This document shows positions 21,501-29,082 of a stretch of 29,082 nucleotides of DNA, one piece after another. Under the pieces are notes generated by a model. It was given only the letters and a program-made list of their open reading frames with translations, searched no databases and was not told the DNA's origin. The stretch is from a virus. Within the stretch, counting starts at the first letter, position 1. Each line of letters begins with the position of its first letter. Made by a program: the position numbers and the translations under genes. The stretch covers positions 1 to 29,082 of IMG/VR virus record IMGVR_UViG_3300006919_000291. One strand, 5' to 3'.

Positions 21501-24500
21501 CGTTCCCAGTCGGGCGGCTTGATTTGTCCTGCATGTTCATAGATGGCCTCTCTAGCCTGATCCAGCGTTATCTGCTTTTTATTATACTGCTTCCATATAC
21601 TGTCTACAACTTCCACATTACTGTTTTGAGACTTGTACTCTGGTCGGAAGAGGCCTCTGACCGCTTCCCATGTAATGGACTGCATCTCTCTAGGTAAAAC
21701 ACCGCGCTCGTTAGCAGCACGGCGGTAGGCTTCCTCGTAGATTGAGTACACGCCGTTTAGGCCCGTAATGCTTGACGATGAACCCTTCGTTCCAAAATTG
21801 TGAGAAACCTCAAATGCACTGCCGCCAAGAGGTTTAAGAAGCCCTGCCGCAACGGCATGGGTGTCTATGGTTACATAGCCAAGATCCGAGTCTGGATCGA
21901 ATATGTTGTTGTAAAAGTTTCTGACTTTGTTTGCCGAACCAAGCGATGCAGATATAGCGTCAATGTCAGTTTCTCTTAGGGCTTTGATTGACTTGGCTAT
22001 CTCAGTTAGAGATCCCCAAGCCACCTTAGAGTTGCTACCGTCAGAATTCTTTGCGTAGTCGAGAAGTCTGCCGTCAGGGGATACAATCCTGTAGCTAGGG
22101 TCGTTATAGGTCTGGTCAAAAGTCCTGATCCACATAGCGCCTAGCTGCTCACCTTGCCCCGGCTCATTGAATTTATCCAGTACTTGATCAAGGGAGCTAG
22201 AGCCTATCAGAGTAAGCATCTCACGATTTCTGGCTTGACCCTTGGCGCTTATACCATCATGAAAGAATATTTCTTCGGCGCGAGCTTTCATCTCAGGAGT
22301 AAAAGGCTGCCCTGCGTGATCAAAGAACGTATCAATAGTTCTCTCTGCGAGCGAGGCGTTTTGATACCAGTCCTTTTGCGGAGACAGGTTGGCTGCAACA
22401 GCAGCAGCTTGTTGCATGGTTAAGTTGTGACGTTCTGCAAATCTACGGACTAAAGCGTTTGCGCCTTTGTACCAAACCTTCGAGTTATTACGGGTATCAG
22501 CCGGAACCCTGTCATATATATTGAGCAGATTATTCTTAACAAGCTCAACAAACGCCTCTGCTTTTTGTTTATCTGATCTTAGGTCTTTTGATTTCTGTAG
22601 TATCGGATAGAGGTTAGCGTCTTTGATAAGCTCCATGTTCTTGCCAAAGACCTTGCCGTCAGCAAGAAAGGTTTCGTAGTCATTGACTAGTAAGTCTTCA
22701 AGAGGGTCTTCTTTTGATCTGGCGGCTGTGGGGTATCGGGTACTTACATTACCCTCTATACCGCCCTGTTCAGCGGCTCGCCTAGAGAACATAGGTGATT
22801 CTTCAAAGCCGTCCCTGCCTTCACGGGATGTCCACTCAGGCATCAAGCCCATCTTCTGGTCAGCAAAGACGGTGTCTAGTACACCAGCGCCTTGGTTTTG
22901 CTCGCCATATGGGCCGTAGTTCAGCCAGCTATTCTGCCCCCTAGTCTCAGACGTAAGTGCCTGTAACGCTGGGCCAGTGAATAGTTTGGCGTGTGCCTGC
23001 CATGCATTTTCCTCACCGCGAGCGCGGAATCCAGCACCTTCTATGCCGTGACCAAATGCGTCATGTACAGCCCTGAATAAGTCGTTGTTGGTGACTATTT
23101 GCTTTCGACCTAGCTGATCTTTCCATCGCAACCCTGTGTCACGCAACATAACCCTGTTTGGATCGCCTATATCGTTATAGAAGTCATCTAAGGTGCCGTA
23201 GCCGTCATAAGTGCCATAGACGGACATGCGTTTGTTGCCGCGCAAGTCCCGCATTGCGTTGTACGGGTTGCCGTCATAAGGGTCTGTGTCTGAATCATAG
23301 AAATCAAACTCAAAACCTTCGTCAATCAAGGCATCGTATTGGTTGCGTGTTTGCCTAGCCAGATCCTCATAAGCATCCCTAACATTAGGATCAGTGGGAT
23401 CATCAGCCATCTCCTCATAAGCCTGCGCTATCCGAGTGGCTCTCTCTGGGTCTACCCTTACATATTCCGATTGTCTGGCAAGCGGGATGCCATAGGTCTC
23501 TGCATATCGCTCTGCTGCGGCATTGACTGCTGGGTCTGGCCCCGTGGCCCCTGCCCTGATCGGCGCTCCTTCGAGCGGCGTTCTGCTTGCACCCTGATCT
23601 TCTGTCGGCGCAACGCCTCGTGCCTGATCGCGTCCTCTTCCGTCTCTTCCGCGTTGGGATCGTACATTGTCGCCTCCAAGGCTTGATATGTTTCTGGAGA
23701 AAGCTGGAGACTCACCAAAGTCTCGCTCTACTGGATCTACATAGCCTTCGCGCCTTGGAAGGTCAGATACGCCAGCAGCCTCTGATATGGCTCTAGATTC
23801 TTTGTCTGTAAGGATCTTTGTGACTTTGATACCGCCACTAATCATCCAATTTTCAAACATATTGGGATTAGTCTTGTAACGGTAGTAGCCGTTTTCCGGC
23901 ATTTGATCCGTTATGTCAGCCGTGGTTACGTCTAGCTCGCCATTAGCTTTAGTTCTGGCGTTGGCGTTAGCTATCGTTTGCCAGTCAAAGTCGGCGGGTA
24001 CTTCTATTTCTGCCCATACCTGATCGTCTTTTCTAAAGTCTGGCCTAGAAAGCTTCTTGCTGGTCTTGCCGCCTATGTGCGGAGCCATAGGTAAATCGCC
24101 GGAATGAAATCCCGGTCTAAACGCCACGCCTTGTATCGCTTTAACATCCGGGTTTTTAATAACACCAAGGTCAGCCAATCTTTGGGCCTCTTCCGGGCTT
24201 ACATTGACCCTGCCGCCAGTTGTTGCTTTTACATAGGGCTTTCCATTTGCCCCCATGAAAAACCCTTTGGCTCCTTCCGTTCTTGGGTCTGTTGCCTTTA
24301 TCCACTCTCCAGTAGGAATTGGCGTAGCACCTTCAACAAACAGCGGGTAAATCTGCCCGTCTTTGTAGTTAAAAAGCTTGTATGCCTTTACTACATTTAC
24401 TGGCTCTTTCATCGGCTTAGGACGGCGAGAAAAGTTGACCTCTTCTGCCGCCTTAACATCTTGAGCGTTATCAGCTATCTCGGATTCTTCAAAGTCAGCA

Positions 24501-27500
24501 ATGGTTTGACCTGCCTGCGCGGCACGTTCTGCCTCTTCGCCGGTAGTGATGACTGTGCCGGGGGGCGGTTTGGCTAGGGTTCTAGATACGACCTTCTCTG
24601 TTTGGGCAAAGGTTCTTATCTCGCCTCTCTGCCTGCCACCTATGGTGCCTGAGCCTATGCCGCCGATAACCTCGCTGAAGGTATTGAATTGCTCGCCTCT
24701 AAGGGCTGAGACCATGTTCCTAAAGAACCTAGCTATGCGCTCTACAAGGGATCTTGGCTTGCCCTGTAAGAGTTTACTGTCTTCTCTTGCTCGCCTGACT
24801 AACTCAGCAACAGATTCTTCTGCCTGATCTACTGGGCTTAAGTCATCGTAGTTGTTTTGTGCCCATTTGAGGAATGTCTGTGGCTTGCCATCTCTGTCTT
24901 TGGTGGGGTGTATCTTCTTGCTTGCTGCCCTTGAGAGAAGATTCCATTCTTTGTTGGTGAACAGATCCAGCTTACGCATGGCATGGATCATTTCGTGATC
25001 TAGAAGAGCCAGTAATTCTGCTTCTACCTGAGCATCTGTCAGGGTCTTACCCTGCATAGCTTTGTCTATTGACAAGAAAATAGTATTTATTCTTGGGTCG
25101 TAGTAAGCCTCTGCTCTGTCCTCTGGGTCTGCCTGATCAGACCGAACAAGCTGGGTCTTGGCTTCTCTAGCTAAAGCGGCCTCACCACCAATGACATCTG
25201 CATCTATATCGCCGCCCTGTCTAGGCCTTATGCCGTAAACAAGGTTGCCATCAGGATCTTTAACTGCCGTCCTAAGCGCATAATCTAGGCTTAGGCCAAC
25301 GTCCTTCAAACCAAACCCTGTCATAACCTTCTTGATTGCAGAGCGTAATCGGTCAACGTCTACTGATGGCGCAGGCAGAGCGAGTGTTTCTTGTTGCTGC
25401 TCCACCACAGACTCAACTGGAGCAACCGGCTCCACACCCTGTTTGGCAATGTCCTTACGCAACTCCTGCATAGACTCAGCGCCACTTTTGGTCGCTATGT
25501 TTATACCTGTGGCGTTAGCTAAGACTATTTCGCCTGCATCTGGGCTTTCTTGCAGGGCTTGGACAGCAGCACGGAACTGCGCCCCTGTGTACTTGGGCAG
25601 CTTGAATGTGGGCAGCTTGGTGGGCTTGTCAAATCGTGGCAGTGATCTAAGACGTTGATATAGCAGCCTAGCCTCAGCAACAGACAGGTCGTTTACCGAC
25701 TTGATCGTCTTCTTGCCAAGAATTCTAGACGCAAGGTACTTGACCTCTGGAGATCCCACTTTGGAGGTTATGTTCTTTGCTTCTAACAGCGACTGCATCT
25801 CTTGGAAGTTGCCATCGACGTTACGCATAACGCCTTTTTCGACGGCAGCCTTGCCAGTGGCGTTGTTTAGTTGGTTGGCATAAACCCTAGCATCAGCCTC
25901 GGTCTTGAACTTAACCAGCTTAGGCGGCTTCTTCTTGGGGTTTGCTTTGATTTCAGCGTCTTTCTCTAGGACGGTCAGAGGTCTGCCCTGAAGCACCTCG
26001 CCTGCGCTGCTCCTGATAATAGGGTTGCCAGCTTTACTGAGATCAGCCTTGTACGTTTCTGTCTCTGGAAGACCATTTACCCGTGTATCGGTAAGGTTAT
26101 ATAGCTGGTCTTCTTTCAGTACGCTTCTGACTTCTTCAATGGTGAAGTTGTTTGTTACTGGCAGACCCTTACGCAGACGCTTCGCATTGATGCGCTGAGA
26201 GGCGGTCATCTTGGACGGCCCTACACGGTTTTCTACCAGTGTTTTGACATCAGCAACCTCATCAAAGCCACGGTCTTGTGTGGTCTCTGCCGCGCTATCT
26301 ACGGCAACAGATGTATAGGTGTTGGAGTCGGGGTGGTTTACAGCGAAGTTGTAGGACTGAAGTGTAGAAGCTTGATCTGTGTCATACGCTTCTGGGGATG
26401 TAGAGATAACTGCATCACCGGCAGAAAAGACGTTGTCGTTGATGATTTCGTCATTAAGAAACCCAGCAAGAGCGAAGGCATCTTCTGAGTTGTTGAGTGG
26501 TATGCCGAACTGCTGACCAGAACTGTCTTGTACAGTAAAGACGGGAGCGCCAGTCTCATCTAGCTGCGTGGTGTCTCCTAAAGCACCGCCAAACTCTTGC
26601 GGCAGGTTGACCGTGAATGAGTTGTCTGCTGACGGGAAACTGTCGCCCATTGTCTGGCGTATCTGTTGAGCATAGGCAAGCATTGGCTGCTTTGGGTATC
26701 GCCTTTGAATGCCTGCGGTAGGCTCTGCGACAGTGGTGATCTGCAAGCCTGTCTGCTGAGGCACACCATTCACGGAGGTAATCACCTCGCCGCCACCGGG
26801 AACCTCAACAAAGGTTGTGACCTGCTCTGTAGGCTTGCCTTTGTTTCTTATTCTGGTCTTTTCTTCTGCTTGGAAGGTCTGGCCTGATGCATCAGATATG
26901 TTAACTATTCTTGCAGGAGTCTTTAACTTGGTTGTGAGCGCCCTGCCTGTGGGTGGAGCTATCTGAGCGGGATCTATCTCTGCTCCAGCAGCCTGCCTAC
27001 GGGCCTCAGCGGCAGCCTTTACGTCTAGATTAGACTGAGCGTCTATACGAGCTTGTTCTGCAAGGTCTTTGGGTAGGTTTGCCTGCCTTTGGTTCTGGGC
27101 ATCTTCTAGGTCTTCTCTTTTCTTTCTCTCTGCTTCTTCTGAGGACTTGAAGGCATCTTTGTTGCGCCTTCCAGCTACAGCGTTCAAGACTAAGTCAGCA
27201 CCTGCACCGACAGCACCGCCAACGGTGAAGTCATCCATCAGGTTGCCACCGCCAACCTCCAGAGCCTCGTTGTATACGCCCTTCTCAACAGCGTCTTGCA
27301 ACAGACTTGCGGTTACTTCCTGAACGCCCTCAACCGTACCTGACATCAGGGCTGACCTAAGACGTTGACTGATGCCAGAAGGTAGCTGATCACCCGCTTC
27401 TAGGCCTCTAAGCCTGCGCAAAAGCCTTACAGGCGTAGCAAGCTCTGACAGGCCCACCATAGTGCCGCCGACAATAGCAGCGTCTTCCTGCCCCTCAGAG

Positions 27501-28066
27501 ACATCAAGACCTGCGTCACGGGCAGCTTGTATTCTTTGTGCTTGATCACCAGCGCCTGTGCCTGCCGCTAGTATGCCAGCGGCTCCTAGCTCACCAGCCT
27601 GAACCGCTCTGCTTGCCTGTATGCCCTTGCCAGCCAGACCAGCAAGCCGCACCGCTGCGGTGGGGGTGAAGAACGATGCAAACGAGCCAACACCTTCGCC
27701 AAACTTGGTAAGCCATTGATCTCTATAGGCTGCATCAGCCCCCATAGACTCTTCTATTGCAGCACGGCCTTCTCTTGCAGCGCGAACCAAGTCATTCTCT
27801 TCGCCGCTATCTATTAAGTCCTCAAGGCCTACTGCGTTAGTGCCTGCATCCGCAAGCTCTGCAAGACCTTCGCCAGCAGACAAGAACGCATTGGCAAAAC
27901 CGCGACCTACACCCTTGGCAGTCTCAAAGGCTTGACCAGAGGCGGTTCTCTCTCTCTCGTAATAAGCCTGAAAAAGCTCCTCAGCATCTTGAGGCGTTGG
28001 AGGAGAATCGCCGGTTACACTAATAGTTTCGCCGGTAACGGTGTCTGTCAGAGTGTAATCTGGCAT
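18497..28066 (-). CDS. Giant polyvalent virion-type protein, 3189 residues
   Basis: This one gene is a third of the window. Modules, in order, are an N-terminal region with alanine/glycine-rich hydrophobic stretches (about 128-205, 275-295), a coiled-coil-like segment (306-365), a zincin-like domain with HEMIH (1024-1028), a domain with YKLFNYKDG and RPGFHSGDLP (about 1225-1410), a domain with HDAFGH (1668-1673) and a TRGQNSWLNY segment, a domain with LSPQKDW (near 1894) and VTIDTHAVA (from 2065; DUF7178-like from memory), and a C-terminal region with LREMVTREPG (near 2674) and an LPD38-like end. FSR motifs at F1212, F1456, F1760 and F2310 fall between modules. Such proteins are ejected with phage DNA or carried in the virion; activities here are inference. 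The ATG lies two bases after the upstream stop. Confidence 0.8.
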   Translation of the reverse strand: MPDYTLTDTVTGETISVTGDSPPTPQDAEELFQAYYERERTASGQAFETAKGVGRGFANAFLSAGEGLAELADAGTNAVGLEDLIDSGEENDLVRAAREGRAAIEESMGADAAYRDQWLTKFGEGVGSFASFFTPTAAVRLAGLAGKGIQASRAVQAGELGAAGILAAGTGAGDQAQRIQAARDAGLDVSEGQEDAAIVGGTMVGLSELATPVRLLRRLRGLEAGDQLPSGISQRLRSALMSGTVEGVQEVTASLLQDAVEKGVYNEALEVGGGNLMDDFTVGGAVGAGADLVLNAVAGRRNKDAFKSSEEAERKKREDLEDAQNQRQANLPKDLAEQARIDAQSNLDVKAAAEARRQAAGAEIDPAQIAPPTGRALTTKLKTPARIVNISDASGQTFQAEEKTRIRNKGKPTEQVTTFVEVPGGGEVITSVNGVPQQTGLQITTVAEPTAGIQRRYPKQPMLAYAQQIRQTMGDSFPSADNSFTVNLPQEFGGALGDTTQLDETGAPVFTVQDSSGQQFGIPLNNSEDAFALAGFLNDEIINDNVFSAGDAVISTSPEAYDTDQASTLQSYNFAVNHPDSNTYTSVAVDSAAETTQDRGFDEVADVKTLVENRVGPSKMTASQRINAKRLRKGLPVTNNFTIEEVRSVLKEDQLYNLTDTRVNGLPETETYKADLSKAGNPIIRSSAGEVLQGRPLTVLEKDAEIKANPKKKPPKLVKFKTEADARVYANQLNNATGKAAVEKGVMRNVDGNFQEMQSLLEAKNITSKVGSPEVKYLASRILGKKTIKSVNDLSVAEARLLYQRLRSLPRFDKPTKLPTFKLPKYTGAQFRAAVQALQESPDAGEIVLANATGINIATKSGAESMQELRKDIAKQGVEPVAPVESVVEQQQETLALPAPSVDVDRLRSAIKKVMTGFGLKDVGLSLDYALRTAVKDPDGNLVYGIRPRQGGDIDADVIGGEAALAREAKTQLVRSDQADPEDRAEAYYDPRINTIFLSIDKAMQGKTLTDAQVEAELLALLDHEMIHAMRKLDLFTNKEWNLLSRAASKKIHPTKDRDGKPQTFLKWAQNNYDDLSPVDQAEESVAELVRRAREDSKLLQGKPRSLVERIARFFRNMVSALRGEQFNTFSEVIGGIGSGTIGGRQRGEIRTFAQTEKVVSRTLAKPPPGTVITTGEEAERAAQAGQTIADFEESEIADNAQDVKAAEEVNFSRRPKPMKEPVNVVKAYKLFNYKDGQIYPLFVEGATPIPTGEWIKATDPRTEGAKGFFMGANGKPYVKATTGGRVNVSPEEAQRLADLGVIKNPDVKAIQGVAFRPGFHSGDLPMAPHIGGKTSKKLSRPDFRKDDQVWAEIEVPADFDWQTIANANARTKANGELDVTTADITDQMPENGYYRYKTNPNMFENWMISGGIKVTKILTDKESRAISEAAGVSDLPRREGYVDPVERDFGESPAFSRNISSLGGDNVRSQRGRDGRGRDQARGVAPTEDQGASRTPLEGAPIRAGATGPDPAVNAAAERYAETYGIPLARQSEYVRVDPERATRIAQAYEEMADDPTDPNVRDAYEDLARQTRNQYDALIDEGFEFDFYDSDTDPYDGNPYNAMRDLRGNKRMSVYGTYDGYGTLDDFYNDIGDPNRVMLRDTGLRWKDQLGRKQIVTNNDLFRAVHDAFGHGIEGAGFRARGEENAWQAHAKLFTGPALQALTSETRGQNSWLNYGPYGEQNQGAGVLDTVFADQKMGLMPEWTSREGRDGFEESPMFSRRAAEQGGIEGNVSTRYPTAARSKEDPLEDLLVNDYETFLADGKVFGKNMELIKDANLYPILQKSKDLRSDKQKAEAFVELVKNNLLNIYDRVPADTRNNSKVWYKGANALVRRFAERHNLTMQQAAAVAANLSPQKDWYQNASLAERTIDTFFDHAGQPFTPEMKARAEEIFFHDGISAKGQARNREMLTLIGSSSLDQVLDKFNEPGQGEQLGAMWIRTFDQTYNDPSYRIVSPDGRLLDYAKNSDGSNSKVAWGSLTEIAKSIKALRETDIDAISASLGSANKVRNFYNNIFDPDSDLGYVTIDTHAVAAGLLKPLGGSAFEVSHNFGTKGSSSSITGLNGVYSIYEEAYRRAANERGVLPREMQSITWEAVRGLFRPEYKSQNSNVEVVDSIWKQYNKKQITLDQAREAIYEHAGQIKPPDWERSDGGIPEGDQAATYERKLSDGGVPRPRPDSASRRRGRGDAARPIPTEDVGLPFNLLDKYKRKEVIGQSEVDRVVADNLQIAENRPAGTVPRFNPGADPYAQAVAADPDKGQELSDSEMPAFSRSNSPQVNPAAQAAIDNVVADLPTNTPGQTYLNVLDQGPIAKWLTKAKQAAVNRYAQLENYQGMLGNLLADSSSLAAALNADRANAITAAALQYGVPVYTGGMTKIADFNHINSRGETRKIGGLIDLMSMLYTKEHGSLEQMAQAYSIAKRSERLRAKGIAVPGTPADHAANIATAESFLDENGNSIVKDWYDAWQDYNGYTVQFLKDTGVVDAETAEMWQDQSDYVPFYRQVEGADTPNAPNIFGGLTASADLKAIKGSEKEVNVPLLEAISMNLNAAISMGMKNVAQQRIVRDMRNIGLAREVKPGQNTTGEAVVTFKVNGNRRKFIIDDPLIYESLTVEPAGGVEREVSKILGFPSRFLREMVTREPGFVIANMLRDSLSAFVTSGSSFVPIVDTVFGYAEGMEKLERTGVVGGYDYKNDPENIGEYAGKILQTRNKNVDQRGLLSKLFIGGWDFLGQATTRSDAATRNAVYNDVLARTGNEAEASYQAMEVLNFGRRGSSPVMRLVTATIPFLNARIQGLDVLARAGTGKSSANRDLSRSQAAMSFIARGSLIAASTAIYYTMVSDDEQYKEQTEEVKDNYWLIPTPSGVPVRIPIPFEVGLIFKTLPERIIDSYNEGTTAREAQQSIGRAVFGTLGVQPPQAITPIMEAYMNYDLYTGRPVTPVFIDSSLPPELQELASTTEVAKNMAKVLGISPIKLDHLMKGYGGTIGSYFLGAVDYGLRGTTLQGDNRAVLAGTDVSQYPVIRRFFASEFGGGNKEDFYEMWDYIKRTENAAKLLQDQGRFDELESFLVNKKQFIGLRKQLQPTASALADLRKQRRTLLKSDLTADQKQEQMRFINTQEQYYLSIVPQLERYIELPTATETIANRISNLL
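21352..21540 (-). CDS. Nested +1-frame ORF in giant-gene linker
   Basis: A 62-residue frame lies inside the giant gene on the same strand, shifted by one. It begins MNMQDKSSRPTGNDLTEGYL after GAGAGG, about 6 nt upstream of the ATG. It ends LPDRYRLKT. In the main frame this stretch is a Gly/Asp/Pro/Arg-rich linker (around residues 2177-2238). Either an overlapping gene or a by-product of base composition; the ribosome site is the main support. Confidence 0.25.
   Translation of the reverse strand: MNMQDKSSRPTGNDLTEGYLKATKQPLTRENYLMAAYPDRDPTQPLGAEEEAMLPDRYRLKT
23458..23667 (-). CDS. Second nested +1-frame ORF in giant-gene linker
   Basis: A 69-residue frame starting MYDPNAEETEEDAIRHEALR has GGAGG five bases before its ATG. 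It is shifted the same way as the other nested frame and lies in the linker after the FSR motif at residue 1456, where the main frame is repetitive (RGRDGRGRDQARG). The helix-like EEDAIRHEALRRQKIRVQAE is more protein-like than the main frame. It is unproven. Confidence 0.3.
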   Translation of the reverse strand: MYDPNAEETEEDAIRHEALRRQKIRVQAERRSKERRSGQGPRGQTQQSMPQQSDMQRPMASRLPDNRNM

Positions 28067-28068
28067 TA

Positions 28069-29082
28069 CTAGTTGATCACATAGCGAGAAGTTGCTGGAC
28101 TTGCTGTAGCCGCCTCTACCGCGCTGGCAGTAGGATCTTCGACAACAGCAAGAGCGGAAGTCATGTCAATGCCTTGTTGTTCAGCCAGTTTAATTACAAG
28201 TTGTCTCTTTCGGGCTGCGTATTCTGGACTACCAACAAAAAGAGGCTTGCCATCTGGCCCCTGAGCGCCTTTCAGTAATTCTTCAGCACTTTCGATAATT
28301 CTCTTTTGCTCAAGGCTCATGCTTGTTCTGCTAGAGCTGTCTGAAAGAGAATCGTAGTACCTAGCCCGTAAAGCCCTGTCACGGGCCTTTTCACGCACAT
28401 CCTGTGCGGCAACGCCTGCCTTAGACAGACCCTCTGCTAGGTCACCCTTAGCAATGCCAGCGCCAAGCTGTATCAGAGCAGCACCAAGGGCTTCTTTCTT
28501 GGCAAGCTCTTCCTTGCTCATAAGGCCAGCCTCACGGGCAGCCCTAGCCTCTTGTATGTAACGATCTGCTACTTGCTGTGATGTCTCTTCGCTAGAATCA
28601 GGTGTCGCCACTGCTGCTGCTTCAGTTGTTGGTTCAGCCTGTTCCGCTGCGTCTGTATCAACCACTGTTGCATCGCTTCCCCCTTTCTTTTCAGGCTGAT
28701 TGAACTGGCTTAGTCTGGTATTAAGCTCTGATAGCTGTGACTCACGCCTACGAACCTCTTTCTTTACGGCTGGGTCTGTTGTGTCATGAGTGGCAATGTA
28801 CTCTTGCAACTCAGCCTGCTTGGTCTGAATCGCTTCTATAGCTCTCATATTAATCTGAGCTTCTTTACTGATGCGCTCTTCTGCAAACGTACCCTCTGGC
28901 CTTTGAGTTCTGTCTTTCTCTTCTCGTCTGGCTAGAGCCATTCCACCAAATGGACTACCGCCGTATATCAAAGCTTTTTGCGCGTCAGACATAGGCTCGT
29001 CATCCTCAGCCACTTCCCCGCTTGTTCGCTCCTCTTCAAGTCTTTGCTGCTCCAGTATTCGTTTCATGTCAGCGCCAACGCC
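28069..29082 (-). CDS. Probable internal or structural virion protein, incomplete
   Basis: The frame is open to the right edge (residues GVGAD precede the ATG at 29067), so the gene probably begins outside the window; at least 337 residues are seen. It is helical, rich in A, E, K and R, with an acidic middle (DTDAAEQAEPTTEAAAV), a segment EALGAALIQLGAGIAKGDLA and GLSKAGVAAQDVREKARDRA. Such helical proteins with a Gly/Ala-rich patch are often internal virion or ejection proteins, in the style of those encoded before giant polyvalent proteins. Its TAG lies 2 nt before the giant gene, so both are likely co-transcribed. No catalytic motif is seen. Confidence 0.65.
   Translation of the reverse strand, partial: GVGADMKRILEQQRLEEERTSGEVAEDDEPMSDAQKALIYGGSPFGGMALARREEKDRTQRPEGTFAEERISKEAQINMRAIEAIQTKQAELQEYIATHDTTDPAVKKEVRRRESQLSELNTRLSQFNQPEKKGGSDATVVDTDAAEQAEPTTEAAAVATPDSSEETSQQVADRYIQEARAAREAGLMSKEELAKKEALGAALIQLGAGIAKGDLAEGLSKAGVAAQDVREKARDRALRARYYDSLSDSSSRTSMSLEQKRIIESAEELLKGAQGPDGKPLFVGSPEYAARKRQLVIKLAEQQGIDMTSALAVVEDPTASAVEAATASPATSRYVIN

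Overview
This window reads as about 29 kb of a tailed double-stranded DNA phage genome (Caudoviricetes), or a prophage-like contig of one. Support comes from a terminase pair, the start of a probable portal gene, a helicase-primase, a recombination module, a very large virion-type protein, closely packed genes that often overlap by 1-14 nt, and small genes of unknown function. Nothing host-like (rRNA, tRNA, metabolic operon) and no integrase, CRISPR array or insertion sequence was found. The overall look resembles uncultured marine phages; this is an impression from protein style, and no search was run. The giant internal protein hints at a short-tailed phage, but that is inference.

Layout. 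(1) 1-3819, minus strand: packaging and head start, in transcription order small terminase, a 463-nt regulatory gap, large terminase, three small proteins, then the probable portal gene leaving the window. (2) 3820-4519: no convincing gene. (3) 4520-9442, plus strand: two tiny genes, a MoxR-type AAA+ ATPase, a helical partner, a metallopeptidase-like/VWA protein, a structured non-coding gap, a membrane protein, an acidic protein and a zinc-ribbon protein. (4) 9443-10071: no intact gene; repeats and relics resembling tail-fibre repeats. (5) 10072-12931, minus strand: RusA-type resolvase, a small basic protein, the primase-helicase and a small protein. (6) 12985-18500, plus strand: about seventeen small genes including a PD-(D/E)XK exonuclease, a Sak-type annealing protein, an SSB-like protein, a NinB-like protein and a second nuclease. 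(7) 18497-29082, minus strand: a 3189-residue polyvalent protein and the end of the structural gene before it.

How it fits together. Replication appears to use the phage helicase-primase with a polymerase not seen here. The exonuclease, annealing protein, SSB-like protein, NinB-like protein and RusA form a recombination set. Structural genes on the same strand lie at both window edges, so capsid and tail genes probably lie outside, between the two ends of a circular or permuted genome.

Most notable: a shared 10-bp palindrome (GGAATATTCC type) in two clusters upstream of the terminase and helicase genes, the first beside a plausible promoter; a phage-borne MoxR / helical partner / VWA-metallopeptidase operon; a giant protein whose modules are separated by a recurring FSR motif, with two nested out-of-frame ORFs in its linkers; and a repeat region holding tail-fibre-like relics.
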